A stretch of DNA of 64,000 bases, from the NCBI GenBank assembly GCA_947623745.1, contig CANQHN010000002.1, forward strand, positions 1-64,000, read 5' to 3'. Source of the stretch: an uncultured Oscillospiraceae bacterium (GTDB lineage Bacteria; Bacillota; Clostridia; Oscillospirales; Oscillospiraceae). A program made the position numbers and the translations under genes. Below are positions 12,534 through 21,482 of the stretch, piece by piece. The stretch's first letter is position 1; each line of letters starts with the position of its first letter. The notes beneath the pieces are model-generated. The model had not been told where the DNA came from. It saw only the letters and a program-made list of their open reading frames with translations, and made no database searches.

Positions 12534-15305
12534 ATGATGGCACGTGAGCCGTCACTGGAAAAATGGTGCCAGGAGAACGGAAAAGAGGAGCTGTTAAAGC
12601 AGTGGGATCCCCAGGGGAACCCCTTCACTCCAGCGGACATCTACTATCATTCACGAACACAATGCCGCTGGGTCTGTGAAAAGGGGCACAAGTGGTCCGC
12701 CGCTCCGGAGCGGCGGACCAAGCATAAGACTACCGCGTGCCCATACTGCACCAACAGGCTCCTGACCCCGTCTGTCAATAGCCTGGCAGCGCTCTATCCC
12801 TCCCGGGCGGCGTTCTTTGACAGCGTCCGGAACGGAATCACACCGGACCAGATCTTTCCCCAGACCAACCGCCGCTATTGGTGGCGGTGCAAAGCGGGCC
12901 ATGAGTGGCAGGCGACGCCAAACAGCTTTGTGAATGGAACGGGCGAGTGTCCTTACTGTGCCCACCGCAGGGCCAGTCCGGAATATAATCTGGAAACGGA
13001 GTTCCCATTTATTTCCAGCGAATGGGTGTTAGAAAAGAACGATGGCGTCCCGTCTGATTATATGCCGCACAGCGAAAAGTCCGTGTGGTGGAGATGCCAC
13101 TTCCACCCGGATCAAGTGTGGAAATCCCCGATCTGCTACCGCACCACCAGCAGGACCAGCAACTGCCCCGTGTGCCGGAGGGAGCGGAATACCTCATTCC
13201 CGGAGCAGGCCGTGTATTACTATCTAAACATGCTTTTCCCGGACGCTGAGAACCGAAGCCTGGTCGAGGGAAAGGAAGCGGATATCTTTCTCCCCGCGCT
13301 CAAACTGGTGATAGAGTACGACGGCTATTATTATCACATGTCGGACTCGGCACTGCAGAGGGAAGAAAGAAAGGACCGGGAATGGCGCCAGCGGCATGTC
13401 CAGGTCCTGAGGATCAAGGAGTACATATCAGAAACGCCGCCTCCTGTTTCCGATGATATCCTGTGGTATCCGGTTCCGCAGGATTACAGCAAGTATCTTT
13501 TCCTGGAGGATCTGATCCAGCAGCTGGTAGCGCGGCTCAACCGGCAATACAGTTTACATCTGGTCATTCGCCCAGATATCCGTCGGGACAGTCAAACTAT
13601 CATGTCCAGCTATCTCTCCAGGCGGAAAGAGGCCAGCTTAGCTGCTCAGTCACCGGACCTGGCGGCACAGTGGCACAAGACGAGGAATGGCTCCATTACC
13701 CCCGAGCTGGTCGCGGCGACCTCCAGTAAGAAGTTCTGGTGGATGTGCGAAAAGGGTCACGAGTGGCAGGCGTCCCCGTGGAAACGTGTACACGGATACA
13801 GTTGTCCGTATTGTTCCGGTAAAAAAGTCAGCCGGGAGAAGTCTCTGGCCATGCAGAGACCGGAGCTGATCAAATGGTGGCATCTCACGAAAAACGGCGA
13901 TTTGACGCCCTGGCATGTGATGCCTTATTCCGGAAAATCTGTCTGGTGGAAGTGCCCCAAGGGCCATGAATGGCAGATGAAAGTGGCGGACGCTACCCAG
14001 GGATCCCGTTGCCCATACTGTTCTCACCACTGGGTCAGCGAGGAAAATGCGCTGGCCGTACGGCGGCCCGATCTGGCGTTTGAGTGGAACTACGCAAAAA
14101 ACCCGGCTGAGTTGAATCCGAACACAGTCTCCTATTCCTCCGGCAAAAAGGTATGGTGGATCTGCCGGAAAAAGCATGAGTGGCAGGAAAAAGTCAGCAA
14201 CCGCAGTCAGTTGGGGTTGCGCTGCCCGTACTGCTCGGGCCGGCGCGCAACGGAAGAGGACAATCTGGCCGTACTATACCCCACGCTTATTTCTGAGTGG
14301 CATCCCACGAAAAATGGTGATCAGGTTCCCCAACAGTTCCGGCCGAAGTCGAACCGGAAAGTCTGGTGGAAATGTTCCTTGGGTCACGAGTGGGAGGCGA
14401 CGGTATGCAGCCGCACTGCTGGGGCAGGGTGTCCGTACTGCGCGGGAAAGCGCGTGTGGGAGGGGAACTGTCTGGCCAACACCTATCCCCAGATTGCCCG
14501 GTATTGGCACCCAGAAAAAAATGCCCCGCTGACGCCACGGGACGTAGCCCCGCATTCAAGAAAGGAGGTGTGGTGGCGCTGTGAGCGGGGACATGAGTGG
14601 AAGCAAAAAATATGCTACGCGATCGACGCTAAGAGCTGCCCTTACTGCGATGGCCGTTTGGCAACAAGGGAGACCTCTCTGGCAGGGGCCCGACCGGACC
14701 TGGCGTTGGAATGGCACCCCACAAAAAATCTCCCTCTTGCCGCCCACGATCTGACGTTAAAAAGCAAAAAGAAGGTCTGGTGGAAATGTCAGAGAGGCCA
14801 TGAATGGCAGATGGATATCCGTACCCGGGTCAGCGGGATTGGAAACTGCCCCTACTGCATGGGAAAACGCGTGTGTCCTGAAAACGCACTGGCGACGCTC
14901 AGCCCGAAAATTGCCGCCCAGTGGCATCCGGAAAAGAATGGAGACCTAACTCCGGATCAGGTGACCAATCACTCCAGCGCAAAGGCCTGGTGGCTGTGCC
15001 CGCAGGGACACGAATGGGAGGCGGTGATTCGTTCCCGAACCATAATAGGTGCTGGCTGTCCAATCTGCGCGGGCAAAAAAGCGGCTCCTGACTACAACCT
15101 TGCAACTGAGTTTCCGGCTATCGCCGCAGAGTGGGATCACCGCATCAACAAAAAGCCACCGGAGGATTTTCTACCGTTCTCCAACAAAGAGGTATCCTGG
15201 CAGTGCTCTCGGTGCGGGAAAAAGTGGATGGCACGTGTGATCGACCGAACCAAGGCGGGGCGAGGCTGTCCACACTGCCAGAAAGATTCCAGCAAAGCAC
15301 CATAA
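12534..15305 (+). CDS. Eleven-repeat zinc-ribbon protein with internal endonuclease domain
   Basis: A 923-residue soluble protein of unusual modular design. Eleven copies of a roughly 68-residue unit of the PF14311 (DUF4379) zinc-ribbon type each carry a WW-x-C...GHEW...CPYC core: three before and eight after a central domain. Residues 222-300 of that domain look like a Vsr/DUF559-type endonuclease: FPEQAVYYYLN, EADIFLPALKLVIEYDGYYYH (split here by residues 248-268; D250, E261) and RQRHVQVLRIKEY. The repeats probably bind nucleic acid, the core cuts. AAAGGGAG precedes tandem ATGs at 12534 and 12537. It lies 57 nt upstream of a second nuclease gene, between direct repeats, beside integrase debris. 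A defence role is inferred, not shown. Confidence 0.8.
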   Translation: MMAREPSLEKWCQENGKEELLKQWDPQGNPFTPADIYYHSRTQCRWVCEKGHKWSAAPERRTKHKTTACPYCTNRLLTPSVNSLAALYPSRAAFFDSVRNGITPDQIFPQTNRRYWWRCKAGHEWQATPNSFVNGTGECPYCAHRRASPEYNLETEFPFISSEWVLEKNDGVPSDYMPHSEKSVWWRCHFHPDQVWKSPICYRTTSRTSNCPVCRRERNTSFPEQAVYYYLNMLFPDAENRSLVEGKEADIFLPALKLVIEYDGYYYHMSDSALQREERKDREWRQRHVQVLRIKEYISETPPPVSDDILWYPVPQDYSKYLFLEDLIQQLVARLNRQYSLHLVIRPDIRRDSQTIMSSYLSRRKEASLAAQSPDLAAQWHKTRNGSITPELVAATSSKKFWWMCEKGHEWQASPWKRVHGYSCPYCSGKKVSREKSLAMQRPELIKWWHLTKNGDLTPWHVMPYSGKSVWWKCPKGHEWQMKVADATQGSRCPYCSHHWVSEENALAVRRPDLAFEWNYAKNPAELNPNTVSYSSGKKVWWICRKKHEWQEKVSNRSQLGLRCPYCSGRRATEEDNLAVLYPTLISEWHPTKNGDQVPQQFRPKSNRKVWWKCSLGHEWEATVCSRTAGAGCPYCAGKRVWEGNCLANTYPQIARYWHPEKNAPLTPRDVAPHSRKEVWWRCERGHEWKQKICYAIDAKSCPYCDGRLATRETSLAGARPDLALEWHPTKNLPLAAHDLTLKSKKKVWWKCQRGHEWQMDIRTRVSGIGNCPYCMGKRVCPENALATLSPKIAAQWHPEKNGDLTPDQVTNHSSAKAWWLCPQGHEWEAVIRSRTIIGAGCPICAGKKAAPDYNLATEFPAIAAEWDHRINKKPPEDFLPFSNKEVSWQCSRCGKKWMARVIDRTKAGRGCPHCQKDSSKAP

Positions 15306-15362
15306 AAGGTATCCGGAAACTCCCGCAGGAGTGATGGTTTGTTATAGATAATTAGGGAGAGA

Positions 15363-16319
15363 TTGATGATGAAATTAGGAAAGGCTTTTGAACTGTTTAT
15401 AAAGAACCTCCTGATAAGTGTCGGCTTTTCTGAGGTTAAGTCAGATGGGTTATATGTGTTTGATGGTGCGGCCGGACAGATGTTACAGGGGCTGGGGGAA
15501 GCGCATAACGCAGACGTCCTTCTGGAGCCGCCGGTCCAAACACCATTTTATTCTCAGTCAAGGCTTCTGATTGAATGTAAAGATTATAGAACCAAGATTG
15601 GCCTTAATACGGTAAGAAGCGCTTTAGGGCTAAAGGAAGATATCAACAACTTTAATATTGTGGATTCCGGAAAGCTCAAAGCCAGAAGGGCGCAGAGACG
15701 TCATAGTTTTTTACCTACCTATGAGAGATACTCCTATCAGGTCGCGATAGCCTCACTGAACGGATACACATCGCAGGCTCAAGAATTTGCGGCAACTTAT
15801 AGGATTCCTCTTCTTGAATTTGATAGGCTGCCTTTTTGGAGCGAGTTTTGCGGAATACTTGGATATGGAGACGGCTTTCATTGGAATCGTGGTACGCGTG
15901 AGCGTTATACTCTGACAGACGTCTCGGAAGAGCAAATCATTGATTTGGCTCGCAGGATAGGTCAGCGCATGGCTTTGGCCATAACAAGCTCCGGGCAGAT
16001 CCTCTTTTTGTATCATGTGCAAGACAAAAATATAGAGTTCCCTGATGACTATAGGCTGCACTGGGAATCACCCGGTAGTCCTTGGCGGCTGTCTTCTAGA
16101 GGTCAGTCATATTTGTTCCAATTGCCCGATGACATCATGAAGCAGTGGTTGGAAAATGCAACGGATGAGTTGAACATGAAGAAGGCAGCAATTGACTGTA
16201 AAGTAGACTTCATGTCTAATATGGTCGTCTATTATACGCAGTATGACAGGCCAGTCATTCGGATGATCTCTATTGATAAGTATCAGCTTAAAGAAGCTCG
16301 AAGGGCCTTAAAACTGTGA
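15363..16319 (+). CDS. PD-(D/E)XK (Mrr-like) restriction endonuclease-like protein
   Basis: A 318-residue soluble protein. The N-terminal 150 residues have a restriction-endonuclease fold: helix GKAFELFIKNLLISVGF with E10, AHNADVLLEP with D51 and RLLIECKDY with E71 and K73, which form the D...ExK site. RSALGLKEDINNF follows. The C-terminal 150 residues are a mixed domain I do not recognise, perhaps for target or partner recognition. GGGAGAG precedes the ATGs at 15363-15368. It follows the zinc-ribbon nuclease at short distance in the same direction, so the two are likely an operon and may act together against foreign DNA. Confidence 0.75.
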   Translation: MMMKLGKAFELFIKNLLISVGFSEVKSDGLYVFDGAAGQMLQGLGEAHNADVLLEPPVQTPFYSQSRLLIECKDYRTKIGLNTVRSALGLKEDINNFNIVDSGKLKARRAQRRHSFLPTYERYSYQVAIASLNGYTSQAQEFAATYRIPLLEFDRLPFWSEFCGILGYGDGFHWNRGTRERYTLTDVSEEQIIDLARRIGQRMALAITSSGQILFLYHVQDKNIEFPDDYRLHWESPGSPWRLSSRGQSYLFQLPDDIMKQWLENATDELNMKKAAIDCKVDFMSNMVVYYTQYDRPVIRMISIDKYQLKEARRALKL

Positions 16320-16352
16320 TTACTTTAATTGCAACAGGGCTGACTGAACAGC

Positions 16353-16529
16353 GTGTACAAGGTTGATGTATCGGCTGGTGAATTTCAGGAGGTCATAAAG
16401 AGCCAGCTTCCCTGGGAGATGATCTGCGCCGATAACGTCCTAAAATATATGGTCGGCGAAGGTCATCTGTGCGATGTGATCACACAGGTCACTGCGCTTG
16501 ACCGCACGATTAATAAAACCTCTTGCTGA
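16353..16529 (+). pseudogene. Protein fragment of unknown family (58 aa)
   Basis: An open frame from GTG 16353 encodes VYKVDVSAGEFQEVIKSQLP, then WEMICADNVLKYMVGEGHLC and ends LDRTINKTSC. Codon use looks genuine and the composition is protein-like, but there is no ribosome binding site and no start context, so it may be the tail of a longer gene cut when the island inserted. Function unknown. Confidence 0.4.
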
Positions 16530-16565
16530 CAGTTTCCAAACCATTGATACTACCGGGTTTCTTTC

Positions 16566-16584
16566 AAATCCTATAATTACACTC
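16566..16584. repeat. Island direct repeat, right copy
   Basis: Perfect copy of 11602-11620, 4,964 bp away, again just before a strong hairpin. Confidence 0.65.
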
Positions 16585-16590
16585 CGATCA

Positions 16591-16627
16591 CGTCGGAGCA
16601 AAGTTTGCTTTGCTCCGACGTTTTTTT
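16591..16627 (+). terminator. Stem-loop terminator c
   Basis: Thirteen-bp perfect arms (CGTCGGAGCAAAG and CTTTGCTCCGACG), TTTG loop, seven T. After it, a sequence like CCAAAT-GA-CCCGCT recurs from 11544-11559. Confidence 0.75.
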
Positions 16628-16722
16628 GCCCGCTGCTCTCTCCTCTCCAAATTTGACCCGCTGTGCTGAATGGGGAATGGAGAAAGCGGACGACCGCCCC
16701 AAACCTCGCTGCCCGCGTATAC

Positions 16723-16753
16723 AAAACGCCCCTCCTGTTTTAACAGGAGGGGC
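16723..16753 (-). terminator. Terminator of the Pel-CotH operon
   Basis: Stem GCCCCTCCTGTT/AACAGGAGGGGC followed on the minus strand by TTTTGT, 17 nt after the last stop codon. Confidence 0.75.
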
Positions 16754-16769
16754 TGTATCTATCCCATAC

Positions 16770-18533
16770 TCACGCCGGGCCGTTAAAGAAATTCCAGAGC
16801 CGTTTGCGCAAAGTGGGCCTTTTCTGCTCCTTCGGCTCAGGCTTGGGCTTGGGAGCAACAGGCCGGCTCACCGGAGCCTGTTTGGGCGTAGCCTGCTGGC
16901 TGGGCCGCTGAGGGGCTGTCGCTCCCGCAGAGGGCTTTTTGGGCGCCTGCTGGGGCTGGGCTGCCTGCTGTGTCTGGGGGGGCTGCTCAGGCTGCACAGG
17001 CTCCTCCTCATGCAGAACAGCCTCTTGGACATCCTGGACCCTGTAGGACCGGGGCGGCGGATTCACGATCGTCGAGTCCTTGATTTCGAAGTTCTCGTGA
17101 TCCAGAATCTTCCCGTCATAGACCTGCTCCAGTTGGGCGATGACGCGCCAAATCACCTGGCGGTACTCGTTCTGTTGGATCGTCCCATGCTCCATCCGGG
17201 CAATGCTGGCCCGAAGCGTGTCGATCTCATTTTGCTTTTGCTCCAGTTGGAGCGCCAATGCCCTGCACTCCTCCTGCTGTCTGGTGAGCTGGACAGCCAG
17301 CTCGCCATTCCCTTCTGTCCACTGGCTCTGACGGGCCTCCATCTCGGCCAGGCGGTTATTCAAATCATTCTCCCGCTGGGCGGACGCCTGACGCTCCGCC
17401 TCCAGTTGGCTGGTCACCTGGCCCAGGGACGCCTTTGCCGCCTCGCTTTGACGCGTGGCCTCCTCCGCCTGGGCGGACAGGTCGGCCACCTGGGCGGTCA
17501 GCTGTCCCTCGCGGGTTGTCAGCTCGTCCCGCTGAGCGGCAATAGCCGCCAACTGGTCGTTCAGCGCAGTCTCCCGCTGGGCGGACGCCTGGCGCTCCGT
17601 CTCCAACTGGCTGGTCATCTGACCCAGGGATACCTTTACCGCCTCGCTCTGACGCGCGGCCTCCTCCGCCTGGGCGGACAGGTCGGCCACCTGGGCGGTC
17701 ATTGCCGCCAGCTGGTCGCTCAGCGCGCTCTCCCGCTGGGCGGAGGCCTGACGCTCCGTCTCCAGCTGGCTGGTCACCTGGCCCAAGGACTCCTTTGCCG
17801 CCTCACCCTGACGCGCGGCCTCCTCTGCCTGGGCGGACAGGTCGGCCACCTGGGCGGTCAGCTGCCCCTCGCGGGCGGTCAGCTCGTCCCGCCGGGCGGC
17901 CATTTCCGCCAGCTGATCATTCAGCGCGCTCTCCCGCTGGGCGGACGCCTGGCGCTCCGTCTCCAGGGACGCCTTTGCCGCCTCGCTCTGACGCGCGGCC
18001 TCCTCCGCCTGGGCAGACAGGTCGGCCACCTGGGCGGTCAGCTCCCCCTCGCGGGCGGTCAGCTCGTCCCGCTGGGCGGCCATCTCCGTCAGCTGGTCGT
18101 TCAGCGCGCTCTCCCGCTGGGCGGAGGCCTGACGCTCTGTCTCCAACTGGCTGGTCACCTGGCCCAGAGACTCCTTTGCCGCCTCGCTCTGACGCGCGGC
18201 CTCCTCCGCCTGGGCGGCCAGCTCATCCCGCTGCGCCGTCAAATCGTCCCGTTGGGCGGTCATGGCTGCAAGCTGCTCCATCAGCTCCTGCTCCCGTTTG
18301 GTAAAGGAGCGCCGCTGTGCATCCATATCGCTGCTGATCTGAGCCAGGGACGTGCGCAGCTCTTCGCTCTGGCGCTCCGCCTCCTTCGCCTGCGCGGCCA
18401 GTTCCTTGTTCTTTCTGCTGGACAGCAGGCGGATCGTCTCCTTCTCGCCCTCCAGCTTACGGACGTATTCAGAGACCTCGTCCTTGCTGTAGCCCCCAAA
18501 AAGCACGGTGGAGAAAATGTTTTCTTCAGCCAT
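16770..18533 (-). CDS. DivIVA-like coiled-coil repeat protein
   Basis: A 587-residue cytoplasmic protein. The first 35 residues (FSTVLFGGYSKDEVSEYVRK) match the DivIVA/GpsB N-terminal motif that binds curved membrane. Residues about 35-390 are one long coiled coil holding five tandem units that begin LETERQASAQRE, 67, 60 or 53 residues long. Residues 480-587 are proline/alanine/glutamine-rich and basic. It ends the Pel-CotH operon, 15 nt after the DUF4832 gene. It could place or organise the envelope machine at a pole or septum. The repeated DNA makes the length prone to variation and to assembly error. Confidence 0.7.
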   Translation of the reverse strand: MAEENIFSTVLFGGYSKDEVSEYVRKLEGEKETIRLLSSRKNKELAAQAKEAERQSEELRTSLAQISSDMDAQRRSFTKREQELMEQLAAMTAQRDDLTAQRDELAAQAEEAARQSEAAKESLGQVTSQLETERQASAQRESALNDQLTEMAAQRDELTAREGELTAQVADLSAQAEEAARQSEAAKASLETERQASAQRESALNDQLAEMAARRDELTAREGQLTAQVADLSAQAEEAARQGEAAKESLGQVTSQLETERQASAQRESALSDQLAAMTAQVADLSAQAEEAARQSEAVKVSLGQMTSQLETERQASAQRETALNDQLAAIAAQRDELTTREGQLTAQVADLSAQAEEATRQSEAAKASLGQVTSQLEAERQASAQRENDLNNRLAEMEARQSQWTEGNGELAVQLTRQQEECRALALQLEQKQNEIDTLRASIARMEHGTIQQNEYRQVIWRVIAQLEQVYDGKILDHENFEIKDSTIVNPPPRSYRVQDVQEAVLHEEEPVQPEQPPQTQQAAQPQQAPKKPSAGATAPQRPSQQATPKQAPVSRPVAPKPKPEPKEQKRPTLRKRLWNFFNGPA

Positions 18534-18547
18534 ATTGTGTCACCTCT

Positions 18548-19972
18548 CTATGAGCCTTGATAGGTATAAATATAGTTGATCCCATCCTGATACGGGATAT
18601 CCATGGACAACTGCATGGCCGGATCCTCCGTCATCGGATCAAGGATCGCGATCCCCACGGTGTAGCCCTGCCGGAAGATGTCATTGAAGGGGATCTCGCT
18701 GGTGGATATCACCTTCTCCCCCGGGTACACCTGGGTCAGATCGACGTCTACGCTGTCCCAATAACGCAGCTCACCCTGGTTATCGTAGACGTACATCATA
18801 ACGGGCCAGTCGAAGTAGAGCGGAGCGGCGCCGTTGTTTTCCCACGTCAGCTCCAGGCGGAAAACACCTTGGAAAAAGTGGATACGCACATCCAGGTTGG
18901 AGATCCACAGGTGATACCCCAGACGTTTGAGCGCTTCCTTCGCTCCCGGCAGCTCCATTTCACTTTCGCTGGGCGCCTTGGGACCGATAAAGGTCATGTG
19001 GGACTGCTCCAGGAGGGACAGCGTGGTCTGCAACCGGCTGCCCAGCAGCTGATCCATGGGGATGCCGCTGGTGAACTCGCCGCCTACCGGTGCGGTGTTC
19101 CAGATCTCCTCTACCGCCTGGTAGGGGATCACATTTCCGGCATAGCTGTATTCCCCGCCGCTGCGCTGCCACTCCAGCCATTCCGCCGTCGCCGCCTCAT
19201 CGCCAGCCATATCGTTGTAAACGCCCATACCGCCTTCCGCCGCCATGACGTAGGGGCGGCGCATCAGCAGCTTGGCATTGACAAAGCTGTCGGAATACTG
19301 GCCGGCGTACTCCCAGCAGGTCTCGACATCCGGCATAGGCGGCAGCCCCTCGTCCGGAAACACATGCCATTCGCCCCAATGCCCCAGACTGCCAAGCTCG
19401 ACGTAGGAGAAAAACGTATCATGGCTGCAGTACGAGCCCAGAGCCGCCAGAGCCGCCCGGTGTGCCTCCAGGAAAACAGGGTTGTCGTAGGCCGGGGAAT
19501 AGCCCTTGCCGTAGCTGTTGTCATAGAAGGCCCCGTCGCCGGTCTGGTTGAACAGCCACTGGGGGATGTCCATGTGAGATTCGCTCCCGGGCCTGTCGCA
19601 GACAAACCGCAGCACCGCGTGCTTCCCATTTTCCTTCCAGAAGGGGATGTTGTTGCGCGTCTCCAGGCCCGTGATATCATAGATCCCCTCTTGAGGCTCC
19701 CACTCAGCCCAGGTGACGTCGATGTAGACCAGCTGCGGGTCCATAGCCAGAGTGGCTGTGTTCCACGCCGGGTACGCGTATCCAGTCAACGGACTTTGCG
19801 CGGCTCCATCCCAGAATTCAAAACTGCGCTGGCCGGACAGGCCATACACATAGGGGATGGCAAACCACATACCCAGAGCCACGGCGGCGACCAGCAGGAC
19901 CAGAAGCAGGATCACAACGCGTCTCACCCTTTCCTTCACTCTGGCAGCTCGCGCCATTTCCCTTTTATCCAT
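18548..19972 (-). CDS. DUF4832 membrane-anchored glycosidase-like protein
   Basis: A 474-residue protein with an N-terminal membrane anchor (residues 19-42, VILLLVLLVAAVALGMWFAI) and an extracellular domain. The first 250 residues resemble a TIM-barrel glycoside hydrolase (VYIDVTWAEWEPQEGIYD and FSYVELGSLGHWGEWH), and the last 130 form the DUF4832 beta domain. YVELGSLGHWGEWH has the look of a catalytic acid strand. It may trim or modify the polysaccharide made by the upstream genes. It overlaps the DUF4956 gene by 8 nt (ATG 19972). Confidence 0.7.
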   Translation of the reverse strand: MDKREMARAARVKERVRRVVILLLVLLVAAVALGMWFAIPYVYGLSGQRSFEFWDGAAQSPLTGYAYPAWNTATLAMDPQLVYIDVTWAEWEPQEGIYDITGLETRNNIPFWKENGKHAVLRFVCDRPGSESHMDIPQWLFNQTGDGAFYDNSYGKGYSPAYDNPVFLEAHRAALAALGSYCSHDTFFSYVELGSLGHWGEWHVFPDEGLPPMPDVETCWEYAGQYSDSFVNAKLLMRRPYVMAAEGGMGVYNDMAGDEAATAEWLEWQRSGGEYSYAGNVIPYQAVEEIWNTAPVGGEFTSGIPMDQLLGSRLQTTLSLLEQSHMTFIGPKAPSESEMELPGAKEALKRLGYHLWISNLDVRIHFFQGVFRLELTWENNGAAPLYFDWPVMMYVYDNQGELRYWDSVDVDLTQVYPGEKVISTSEIPFNDIFRQGYTVGIAILDPMTEDPAMQLSMDIPYQDGINYIYTYQGS

Positions 19973-20648
19973 GGTACTCTCCGTTGTACTGGATCAGGGT
20001 CACATCCTGCACGCCCTCCAGCGTTTTGATGTTCTCCAGGAATACGGTGCTGTCCGTCCTGAGGAACAGCTCTACCGTCATCTCGGTCAGGCTGCCCCGC
20101 ATGGTCTTGGATTTGAGCTGATACTTGTAGTCCTTGAGCAGACGGATCACCTCATCGCCCACAATCTCGTCCTCATAGTGTACTACCAGGATAAAGATCT
20201 TCCCGATCTTGTGCATGGCATACATGATATGTATCAGCAGCAGCATGACCACGCTGACCGTCAACGCGAGGAAGTGCATTCGAGCTCCGGTAATGATGCC
20301 CACGGAGATGGCCCAGAACAGATAGAGCAGGTCCATGGGATCCTTGATCGCGGTACGGAAACGGACGATAGACAGGGCGCCCACCATACCGAGGGAGATC
20401 ACGATGTTGTTACTGATGGCCAGCGTCAAGGCACAGGTCAGCACCGTCATACCGACCAGGGTAGTGCCGAAGGAGCGGGAGTAGATAACGCCGCCGAAGT
20501 AAACCTGATAGATCTTGCTGATGATGAGGCCCATGATCACGGCCACCACCAGCGCGATGGCGATTTGGACCCACAGCTCGCCTGTGGCCGCCTCGCCGCC
20601 CATAAAGTTTTCCCAGACCGATTTTTTGAAGTAATCTTGTGCACTCAT
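19965..20648 (-). CDS. DUF4956 membrane protein
   Basis: A 227-residue protein with four likely membrane helices between residues 25 and 145 (for example IAIALVVAVIMGLIISKIY) and a 75-residue cytoplasmic alpha/beta tail (LKSKTMRGSLTEMTVELFL). It fits DUF4956, a family that is repeatedly found beside VTC-domain and CotH genes. The match includes ALSIVRFRTAIKDPMDLLYL. The role is unknown; a membrane partner of the VTC enzyme is plausible. GGAGGAG lies six bases before the ATG. Confidence 0.8.
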   Translation of the reverse strand: MSAQDYFKKSVWENFMGGEAATGELWVQIAIALVVAVIMGLIISKIYQVYFGGVIYSRSFGTTLVGMTVLTCALTLAISNNIVISLGMVGALSIVRFRTAIKDPMDLLYLFWAISVGIITGARMHFLALTVSVVMLLLIHIMYAMHKIGKIFILVVHYEDEIVGDEVIRLLKDYKYQLKSKTMRGSLTEMTVELFLRTDSTVFLENIKTLEGVQDVTLIQYNGEYHG

Positions 20649-20672
20649 AGTATTCTCCTCCGAAACTTTTTT

Positions 20673-21482
20673 TCACCAGGAACGCTCGGACCTGGTCAGC
20701 GAGAACATAGGGTCGGTGCGGTGCTGCAGCCGCTCGTAACACAGGGTATATTTGGAAATCGCGGAGAACTCATCCCCGTCCGGGGGAAGGATCTGGCTGA
20801 TCTCTGTGGGGAGATACTCCGTGAATTTTACCTCCAGCACTGTCTGATCCGGCGGGAGCACGTTGTAGGCCGGCAGGGCCGGGTCGAAGATGTCCCCGGT
20901 CATCAGCGCGCCGCGCACGTTCCTGTCAAAGGTGATACGCACCTCTCCCTCATCCATGATAAAGGGCTCACGGTCGTAGTCCACAATGACCTTTGGCCGC
21001 AGCACGTTGGCTACCGACTCAAAGTAGAACTCCTGGCACAGCTGCTGCGGGTGGTGGAGCAGGAAGCCGTAGTCCCCCGCGATGATCCTGTCGTACTCGT
21101 CCCTGGTCAGGGACGCCGAATCCTTGTGGATATAGTTGCTGATCTTGATCTTCCGCTCCAGCTTGATGGTCTCGTCGCTGCAGTTATAGACCCGGATACG
21201 GTACTTTTTCCGGTAATTGACGCCCGCGATCTTCTCGTTGTAGCCGGAGTCGAAAAAGTCGTCAAAATAGAGGCTGCGGATGGTGTACATACCGCCCTGC
21301 ACATGGGGGTCCTTCTGCATCAGCACGCTCAGCCGTGCGGCAAGGGCCTGGGCCTCCCACTCAGAGATGAAATACTTCCACTCGTTCCGGAACATCCCGT
21401 AGTAGCGGTTTTTATATCCCCTGGCGGAGGGGCGCAGCGTGATCTCCGGCATCTTTGAGAGCAATTTACTCTGTGTAGGCAT
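20673..21482 (-). CDS. VTC-domain polyphosphate polymerase-like protein
   Basis: A protein of about 269 residues with the VTC tunnel-fold pattern: FRNEWKYFISEWEAQALAAR, YTIRSLYFDDFFDSGYNEKI, NYRKKYRIRVYNCSD, IKLERKIKISNYIHK and LEVKFTEYLP near the end, with the basic and acidic residues expected for nucleotide and metal binding. In yeast Vtc4 this fold polymerises polyphosphate from ATP. There is no membrane segment; DUF4956 next to it may be the membrane part. Starts at 21500, 21482 and 21452 are possible; 21482 has GGTGG upstream and overlaps the stop of the CotH gene. Confidence 0.75.
   Translation of the reverse strand: MPTQSKLLSKMPEITLRPSARGYKNRYYGMFRNEWKYFISEWEAQALAARLSVLMQKDPHVQGGMYTIRSLYFDDFFDSGYNEKIAGVNYRKKYRIRVYNCSDETIKLERKIKISNYIHKDSASLTRDEYDRIIAGDYGFLLHHPQQLCQEFYFESVANVLRPKVIVDYDREPFIMDEGEVRITFDRNVRGALMTGDIFDPALPAYNVLPPDQTVLEVKFTEYLPTEISQILPPDGDEFSAISKYTLCYERLQHRTDPMFSLTRSERSW

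Noticed and set aside
16605-18560. Long plus-strand frame opposite the coiled-coil gene
   Set aside because: Repetitive Leu/Gly/Arg translation mirrors the heptad repeats; the minus-strand product has DivIVA start, coiled-coil pattern and operon position.
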